A DNA stretch of 64,000 nt from Nocardioides hwasunensis (lineage in GTDB: Bacteria > Actinomycetota > Actinomycetes > Propionibacteriales > Nocardioidaceae), in the NCBI RefSeq assembly GCF_014779665.1, contig NZ_JACXYY010000008.1:62001-126000 (forward strand). Direction: 5' to 3'. Below are positions 58,781 to 64,000 of this stretch, piece after piece (the first letter of the stretch is position 1; each line of letters starts with the position of its first letter). A model generated the notes under the pieces. The model had not been told where the DNA came from, ran no database searches, and saw only the letters and a list, made by a program, of their open reading frames with translations. A program made the position numbers and the translations under genes.

Positions 58781-60229
58781 TCAGACGCCGAAGGTCTGCA
58801 CCGAGTCGAGCACGCGGTTGGCGGTGCCGCGGTCGTTGCTGCGGACCTGCACCCACAGCAGCTGGCTGGCGTTGAGCTGGACCACCCGCTCGATGGTGAC
58901 GTCGGGGCCCGGACATCCGCTGAAGACGACGGTCATCGACTCGTCGCCGTCCTTCTGGTCGCGGATCAGCGTGCCCGCGGTCGCGCAGTCACGGTGCTGC
59001 GGCACCCGCGTCGGCAGCTTGTCGCCGGTCAGGATGCCGACGAAGACACCCTGGCCGGGGTCGCTGGCGGTGTTCCAGCCCGCGCGCGTCCCGGCCGCGA
59101 TCGACGGCTGGGCCTGCTTGCCGTCGATCGGCGTCCACTGGTCCGGGTCGACCCGGGTGGTCCACGACTCGGGCACGGTCACCACGATCGTGCCGGTGCG
59201 GTCCTCGACCGTGCGGTCCGACGTCGTGGTCCGCTCGATCGCCCACCCGCCCCCCGCGCCGGCCGCGAGCACCGCCACGGCGGCGACCAGCCAGGGCCAG
59301 CGGGGACCGCGCCCCCGACCGGTCGTCGTCTCGCCGACCTCGTCCGTCCCCTCCGTCGGCGCGGGTCGGGTCAGGTCGGGGTCGGCCGGGATCCACGCCT
59401 CCGGTGCGTCGTCGACGTGGCCGCCCATCGCCTCGACCAGCGCCGCGGTGAAGGACGCGACGTCGTCGTAGCGGTCCTCGCGGTCCTGGGACAGGGCCTT
59501 GAGGAGGACCGCCTCGGCCCCGGGGTTGTCGATGTCCATCGGCGGGGGCGGTGTCGGACTCGCAGCCGCGGCGAGGCTGGCGTGGTCGAACGGCTGGCGC
59601 CCCGCCAGCAGGTAGTAGCCCAGCGCCGCCAGGGAGAACTGGTCGGCGCGCGGGTCCAGCCCCTCGCCGAGCGCCTGCTCGGGGGCGACGTAGGTGGGCG
59701 TGCCGCCGACCATCGTGAGCCGGGAGGACATGTCCATCGCCTTGCCCAGGCCGAGGTCGCCCACCATCGCGACGACCTGCGAGCCGTGGGCGTGCTCGAC
59801 GCTGCGGAAGAGGACGTTGGCGGGCTTCACGTCGCGGTGCAGCACCCCGCGGTCGTGGAGCGCGGACAGGCCCTGGCCGACCTGCGTGAGCACGGTCAGC
59901 GCCTGCAACGGCTCGAGGGCCGAGAGCTCGAGCCGGTCGGCCAGCGTGCCCTGGTCGGCGTACGCCATGACGAGGTAGGGGCGGTCGTCGGCGAGCTCGC
60001 CGGCGTCGTAGACGCTCACCACGTGCGGCGACTCGACCTTGCGGAGGAAGCGACCCTCCTCGATGAACCGCTGCCGGACGTGGAGGTCTCCGGCCCAGTT
60101 CTCCGCGAGCACCTTGATGGCCACGGGCGAGTCCAGGTGCTCGTCGTAGGCCAGCCAGACGGTGGCGAACGCCCCGGACCCGATGCGACGCCGCACCGGG
60201 TACCGACCGAGACGAGAGGGAGCGGACAC
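58781..60229 (-). CDS. Transmembrane Ser/Thr protein kinase (PknB-like, no PASTA domains)
   Basis: A 482-residue eukaryotic-type kinase. Gly loop RIGSGAFATVWLAYD near 16-30, Lys in PVAIKVLAENW, catalytic loop HRDVKPANVLF, metal motif DLG (DLGLGK, instead of DFG), and GTPTYVAPEQ. A cytoplasmic Pro/Asp-rich linker leads to one TM helix (about 325-345) and an extracellular domain of about 130 residues with two Cys (RDCATAG, FSGCPG), not PASTA repeats. GTG 60229 is preceded on the minus strand by a GATAAT box six bases upstream, fitting a leaderless mRNA. The extracellular ligand is unknown. Confidence 0.94.
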   Translation of the reverse strand: MSAPSRLGRYPVRRRIGSGAFATVWLAYDEHLDSPVAIKVLAENWAGDLHVRQRFIEEGRFLRKVESPHVVSVYDAGELADDRPYLVMAYADQGTLADRLELSALEPLQALTVLTQVGQGLSALHDRGVLHRDVKPANVLFRSVEHAHGSQVVAMVGDLGLGKAMDMSSRLTMVGGTPTYVAPEQALGEGLDPRADQFSLAALGYYLLAGRQPFDHASLAAAASPTPPPPMDIDNPGAEAVLLKALSQDREDRYDDVASFTAALVEAMGGHVDDAPEAWIPADPDLTRPAPTEGTDEVGETTTGRGRGPRWPWLVAAVAVLAAGAGGGWAIERTTTSDRTVEDRTGTIVVTVPESWTTRVDPDQWTPIDGKQAQPSIAAGTRAGWNTASDPGQGVFVGILTGDKLPTRVPQHRDCATAGTLIRDQKDGDESMTVVFSGCPGPDVTIERVVQLNASQLLWVQVRSNDRGTANRVLDSVQTFGV

Positions 60230-60249
60230 CCGGGCATTATCGTGCAGTC
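60230..60249. promoter_or_regulatory. Overlapping divergent -10 boxes in a 20-bp gap
   Basis: Only 20 bp separate the kinase GTG (60229, minus) and the sigma-factor GTG (60250, plus). Minus strand: GATAAT at 60241-60236, six bases before GTG. Plus strand: TATCGT at 60238-60243, six bases before GTG. Both fit TAnnnT-type -10 elements at leaderless distance, and they overlap by four bases, so the two genes seem to share one bidirectional promoter core. Confidence 0.62.
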
Positions 60250-60828
60250 GTGATCTATTCCGGGGACGGCGGGGCGGCGTGGGGGCCGGACGAGATCGAC
60301 GACCTCGCGCGCAGGGCGCGAGACGGCGATCGCGAGGCGCTCGAGCAGCTGCTCGGGGTCGTGCGTCCACGGGTGCTCAACATCTGTCGCGGCGTGCTGC
60401 CCTACTCCGGCGACGCCGAGGACGCCTGCCAGGAGGCGATGCTCAACGTCGCCACCCGGATCGGCACGTGGGGCGGGCGCGGCCGGTTCACCACCTGGCT
60501 GCACATCGTGGCGGTCAACAGCGCGCGCACGGCGTACCGCAGGCTCAAGAACCTGGCCACGCCGACCGACTTCGAGGACGGCTCCCACGACCGGCCCGAC
60601 CCGCGCACGACGAGCGTCATCGCCGGCACCCGCCTCGACCTGCTCGAGGCGATGGAGGAGATCGAGAAGGACCACCCGCAGTACGTCGAGCCACTGCTGC
60701 TGCGCGACGTCTACGGCCTGCCCTACGACGAGATCGCAGCGTTGGTCGACGCGCCGCTCGGCACGGTGAAGGCGCAGATCCACCACGGCCGCAAGCTGGC
60801 CCGGCCGCTGCTGCGCGGCGAGCAGTGA
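60250..60828 (+). CDS. ECF-type RNA polymerase sigma factor
   Basis: A 192-residue sigma factor: sigma-2 at about 25-95 (ALEQLLGVVRPRVLNICRGV, GDAEDACQEAMLNVATRIGTW, FTTWLHIVAVNSART) and sigma-4 at about 125-180 (PLLLRDVYGLPYDEIAALVDAPLGTVKAQIHHGRKL in parts). GTG 60250 lies six bases after a TATCGT box, suggesting leaderless translation. Its stop overlaps the GTG of the M1 lipoprotein gene. No anti-sigma gene is adjacent; the divergent Ser/Thr kinase is a candidate controller by phosphorylation. Confidence 0.9.
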   Translation: MIYSGDGGAAWGPDEIDDLARRARDGDREALEQLLGVVRPRVLNICRGVLPYSGDAEDACQEAMLNVATRIGTWGGRGRFTTWLHIVAVNSARTAYRRLKNLATPTDFEDGSHDRPDPRTTSVIAGTRLDLLEAMEEIEKDHPQYVEPLLLRDVYGLPYDEIAALVDAPLGTVKAQIHHGRKLARPLLRGEQ

Positions 60829-62381
60829 CGACGGGTCGGGGGCGAGCCAGGTGCTTGCTCAGCCCGGCCCTGGCCTCGTCCCTCGCGCTCGCGCTGGCGC
60901 TCCTGGCCGGCTGCTCCTCGGGCGCGGAGCAGTCCGATGACGGACCTTCCCCCTCGTCCGCTCCGTCCGCGCCCGCGACGTCGAGCGACCCCGGCTCCGG
61001 TGAGGCCTCGACCGGCCGGCCCGAGGTCACCGACCCGGTCGAGCCCGACCTCGACCTCGCGCTGTCCGAGCCCGTCGAGGACAGCGTCTACCCCGACGTC
61101 GGCGACCCGCGCGTCGACGCGCTGCACTACGACCTCGACCTCGGCTGGGACCCGGAGACCGAGCGGCTGACCGGCCAGGCCGCCATCACCTTCCGCGCGA
61201 CCCGCGACGCGCGCGCCTTCCAGCTCGACCTCGGGGCACCCCTGCGGGTCGGCGAGGTCACCCTCGACGGCGAGCCGGTGCAGGTGCGCCACCGCGGCAA
61301 GGACCTGGTCGTCCGCGCGCGCGTCGAGGCCGACCAGCGCTACGAGCTCGTCGTCCCCTACGCCGGCACCCCGGAGCCGGCAGCCGCCCCGACGACGCGC
61401 AGCGACTTCTCCTCCACCGGGTTCACGATCACCGACACCGGCGAGGTGTGGACGATGCAGGAGCCGTTCGGCGCCTACACCTGGTATCCCGTCAACGACC
61501 AGCCCTCCGACAAGGCGCTCTACGACATCACCGTCCACGCCCCAGGCCCGTGGACCGGGATCGCCAACGGCCGGCTCACCTCGCTCGAGGAGACCGACGA
61601 GGGCACGACCACCGCCTGGCAGCTCGCGGAGCCCGCGTCGTCGTACCTCATCACGCTGGCGATCGGCGACTACGCCCACAGCAGCAACACGACCGCGAGC
61701 GGCATGACCGTCGACTACTGGACGCCGCGGGCGATGGTGACGTCGGCGGAGCTCGACCGGCTGCACACCGCCGCCGCCTCCGTGGACTGGATCGAGACCA
61801 GGCTCGGCGACTATCCGTTCGACTCCCTCGGGCTCGTCGTGACCGAGTCCCAGAGCGCGATGGAGACCCAGACGATGGTCACGCTCGGCAACAACGACTA
61901 CGTGCTCTCGCCGCAGGTCATCGCGCACGAGATCGTGCACCAGTGGTACGGCGACCAGGTCTCGCCGGCGGACTGGCGCGACGTCTGGCTCAACGAGGGC
62001 ATGACGATGCTGATGCAGTGGATCTACGAGGACGAGCACGACCTCCGTCCGCTGCGTGACACCCTCCGCGACGCCCGCGCCGGCGACCAGGCGCTGCGCG
62101 ACGACTACGGCCCGCCCGGGGCGTACGACCCGCGGCAGTTCGGCAGCTCGAACATCTACTACCCGCCGGCGCTCATGTGGAACGAGCTGCGCGTCGCGCT
62201 GGGTGACGAGGAGTTCTTCGCGATCGCCCGGTCGTGGCTGGCCGACCACGACAACACCTCGGTCTCCCGCGAGCAGCTCGTCGACCACTGGGAGTCCGAG
62301 ACCGGGCTCGAGCTCTCGGCGTTCTTCGACCGCTGGATCACCGGCACGACCACGCCGCCGCGCGGGGTGCCGGACGCCTGA
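60825..62381 (+). CDS. M1-family metallopeptidase lipoprotein
   Basis: A 518-residue exported aminopeptidase-like lipoprotein. Signal peptide with lipobox LLAGC (Cys about 26), Ser/Pro/Asp linker, then the M1 N-terminal beta domain (VDALHYDLDLGWDPE, LTGQAAITFRA) and the catalytic domain with HEIVHQWYGDQ (HExxH at about 368-372), WLNEGMT (third zinc ligand Glu, 18 residues on), and an aminopeptidase exopeptidase-like EPFGAYTWYPVNDQPSDK in place of GAMEN. GTG 60825 overlaps the sigma-factor stop (GTGA). Likely trims extracellular peptides. Confidence 0.93.
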   Translation: MTTGRGRARCLLSPALASSLALALALLAGCSSGAEQSDDGPSPSSAPSAPATSSDPGSGEASTGRPEVTDPVEPDLDLALSEPVEDSVYPDVGDPRVDALHYDLDLGWDPETERLTGQAAITFRATRDARAFQLDLGAPLRVGEVTLDGEPVQVRHRGKDLVVRARVEADQRYELVVPYAGTPEPAAAPTTRSDFSSTGFTITDTGEVWTMQEPFGAYTWYPVNDQPSDKALYDITVHAPGPWTGIANGRLTSLEETDEGTTTAWQLAEPASSYLITLAIGDYAHSSNTTASGMTVDYWTPRAMVTSAELDRLHTAAASVDWIETRLGDYPFDSLGLVVTESQSAMETQTMVTLGNNDYVLSPQVIAHEIVHQWYGDQVSPADWRDVWLNEGMTMLMQWIYEDEHDLRPLRDTLRDARAGDQALRDDYGPPGAYDPRQFGSSNIYYPPALMWNELRVALGDEEFFAIARSWLADHDNTSVSREQLVDHWESETGLELSAFFDRWITGTTTPPRGVPDA

Positions 62382-62428
62382 GCCGCGGCGCACTCCCTCT
62401 CCCGCTCCACCATGGGCTCGGCGGTGGG

Positions 62429-63430
62429 TCAGCGCTGCTCGGCGGGCTCCTCGGCCTCCACCACATCGGCCTCGGTGTCGTCGCCGGTCTCTGTCGCGTC
62501 CGCCTCGGGAGCAGGCGCGGCGGGTACGTCGACGGGCTCGGGCAGCGCCACGCCGGGCACGGTGCCGGTGAGGGTGGCGAGCATCTGGCGCACGTTGGAG
62601 AGCTGGGCGTTGATGCTGTCGCGGCGCTGCGCGGCCGCCGCGAGCTCGCGCTCGGACTCGGCGCGGACGCGGTCGGCGGTGCCACGGGCGTCGTTGACCA
62701 TCGTGGTCGAGCGCTCCTCGGCGTCGGCGAGCATCCGCGCGATCCGGGCCTCGGCCTCGGCGCGCGAGCGCTCCATCGCGGCCTCCGCGTCGCGGTTGCG
62801 CGCGGTCATCGCATCGAGCTCGGCCTGCGTGGCGGCCTGCTGGGCCTGGAACTCCGAGGTCGCCCTCTGGCGGCGCTCGGCCAGCGTGGTCTCGAAGTCG
62901 GCGGCGGACTGGGCGGCCTTGGCGCGGGCGTCCTCGTGGAGTGCCTCGGCCTCGGCACGGCGGGCGGAGGCGTCGCGCTCGGCCGCGTCGCGCTCGGAGT
63001 CGGCGGCCGTGCGGGCGTCGGCGAGCACGCGGGCGCCCTCGGCCTCCGCGTCGCGGCGGGTGACCTCGGCGTAGCGGTCGGCGTCGGCGCGCACCTGGCC
63101 CACCTCGGCGTCCGCCTCCTTGCGCATCGCCTCGACCTCGCCGAGCACCCGGTCGCGGATCTCCGCGGCCTCGGCCTCGGCGAGGGACAGGATCTGGCCG
63201 ACGCGCTCACCGAGGTGCTCGTAGGTCGGCACCTCGGGCTCCTGCTGCTGCTGGGCGACGAGCGCGTCGCGCGAGGTCGAGGCCTCGCTGCGCGCGGCCT
63301 CGGCCGCGGCCTCGGCGGCCCGGAGTCGCTCGGTGAGGTCGGCGACCTCGCCCCGCGCCTGGCCGACGGCCCGTTCGACCTCGGTGGGGTCGTAGCCGCG
63401 CCGGACGGTCGTGAACATCTCTTCAGGCAT
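62429..63430 (-). CDS. DivIVA-domain coiled-coil protein
   Basis: A 333-residue protein beginning with MFTTVRRGYDPTEVERAV (DivIVA-type N-terminal motif) and continuing as an almost uninterrupted Ala/Glu/Arg coiled coil (about 25-285), then a Pro/Glu/Asp-rich acidic tail. Such proteins mark curved membranes or form cytoskeletal scaffolds for polar growth in actinobacteria. ATG 63430. The preceding gene on the same strand (63449-64000) is a similar coiled coil 18 bp away, so the two form an operon and may co-assemble. Confidence 0.85.
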   Translation of the reverse strand: MPEEMFTTVRRGYDPTEVERAVGQARGEVADLTERLRAAEAAAEAARSEASTSRDALVAQQQQEPEVPTYEHLGERVGQILSLAEAEAAEIRDRVLGEVEAMRKEADAEVGQVRADADRYAEVTRRDAEAEGARVLADARTAADSERDAAERDASARRAEAEALHEDARAKAAQSAADFETTLAERRQRATSEFQAQQAATQAELDAMTARNRDAEAAMERSRAEAEARIARMLADAEERSTTMVNDARGTADRVRAESERELAAAAQRRDSINAQLSNVRQMLATLTGTVPGVALPEPVDVPAAPAPEADATETGDDTEADVVEAEEPAEQR

Positions 63431-63448
63431 CGGGCGTCTCCTGGTCGA

Positions 63449-64000
63449 TCAGGGGGTGGGGGGCAGGGGCGAGCTGTGCGTGGCAGGGTCGAGGTCGGGC
63501 GAGAACGCGACGGGGCGCTGGGGCAGCGGCCGGCGATCGGCGTCGGGCTCGACCTGGCGCTCGGGGACCGACAGGGCCTCGATGACGCCGGAGAGCTGGC
63601 CCAGCTCGGCCGCGATGGTGTCGCGCCGGGTCTGGAGCTGGGCGATCTCGGCGCGGGCGCGCTCGACGGCGCGACGAGCCCCCTCGCGGAGCTGGTCGGC
63701 CTCGGCGCGCCCCTCGGCCACGTGCGTCAGGGCCTCCTCGCGGGCCCGGCGACGCTCCTCGGCGGCCTCCGCGCGGCTGCGGGTGACCTCCGTGGCGACG
63801 AGCGAGCGCAGGCTCGCGGCCCCGGTCTCGGCCTCGACCCGGCGGCGTTCGAGGCGCTCGACCGCGCGCTCGGACTCGTCGGTCGCGTCGGCGACGACAC
63901 GGGCAGCCTCGGCCTCGGCCTGCTCGAGCACGGCCCGCGCCTCGGCCTTCCGCTCAGCCGCGAAGCGGTCCGCGTCGGCCGCGATCTCCTCGGCGCGCTG
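63449..64000 (-). CDS. Coiled-coil protein, N-terminus outside window
   Basis: The C-terminal 183 residues of a longer coiled-coil protein: the frame is open to base 64000 (QRAEEIAADADRFAAERK upstream of the GTG at 63931), so the true start lies outside. Heptads rich in Ala, Glu and Arg run to about GEL...LSGVIEAL, followed by a Pro/Asp tail ending SSPLPPTP. It resembles the DivIVA-like neighbour in composition and probably has a related scaffold role. Composition alone does not identify the family. Confidence 0.8.
   Translation of the reverse strand, partial: QRAEEIAADADRFAAERKAEARAVLEQAEAEAARVVADATDESERAVERLERRRVEAETGAASLRSLVATEVTRSRAEAAEERRRAREEALTHVAEGRAEADQLREGARRAVERARAEIAQLQTRRDTIAAELGQLSGVIEALSVPERQVEPDADRRPLPQRPVAFSPDLDPATHSSPLPPTP

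Overview
This 64-kb window is a chromosomal segment of a very high-GC Gram-positive bacterium. Dense coding, frequent GTG starts, many 4-nt stop/start overlaps, leaderless-looking promoters, WXG100 proteins, a DtxR/IdeR-type iron box, an EtfD-type membrane Fe-S reductase, a DesA3-like desaturase/reductase pair and ethylmalonyl-CoA-type lyases all point to an actinobacterium. The intergenic repeat types and gene mix look most like Nocardioidaceae (Nocardioides and relatives); that family-level placement is an inference. No phage, IS or CRISPR is visible.

Layout. 1-1034: 3'-truncated malQ. 1081-6898 (minus): six genes welded by five consecutive 4-nt overlaps, encoding a VanX-type D,D-dipeptidase, alanine racemase, D-Ala-D-X ligase, acyltransferase-3 membrane protein, histidine kinase and NarL-type regulator. 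This is the parts list of a VanC/VanT-type peptidoglycan-precursor remodelling cluster, with VanT apparently split into two genes, and three identical 12-bp palindromes lie in front of it. 7155-10461: DUF1992 protein, an orphan nuoA, two HpcH/HpaI lyase-family genes and a mini membrane protein. 10526-18758: GDPD, M48 protease and the histidine-utilisation genes hutH/hutU with an IclR regulator. 18806-21406: a large secreted M19-like metallohydrolase. 21410-25645: a type VII-associated module (WXG100 proteins, a long T7SS-type putative toxin, probable immunity genes).

25814-33648: etfD with a long repetitive disordered tail, an autoregulated-looking ribbon-helix-helix gene with a DUF4097 protein and a 31-aa ORF, an iron-regulated siderophore-interacting protein, dcd and an SGNH hydrolase. 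33691: tRNA-Gly(CCC) followed by tandem copies of its own 3' half. 34054-42366: secreted peptidase-like protein, lipoprotein, DUF2461, HAD hydrolase, a matC/GntR divergent pair, a SigE-type sigma factor with membrane partner, and an Rrf2 regulator. 42563-51615: fadE, an ABC-transporter/two-component operon, a DinB-like enzyme, an SDR and a membrane propeller protein. 52108-55836: fatty-acid desaturase, its electron-transfer reductase and a PucR regulator. 55913-64000: amidohydrolase, two paralogous secreted proteins, a Ser/Thr kinase divergent from an ECF sigma factor plus M1 lipoprotein peptidase, and two DivIVA-like coiled-coil genes, the last cut by the window end.

How parts connect. FadE and EtfD are consecutive steps of acyl-CoA oxidation (FadE to EtfBA to EtfD to menaquinone), and both genes carry the same 15-bp element in front of them. 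Two different 78-bp / 34-37-bp intergenic repeat families are dispersed through the window.
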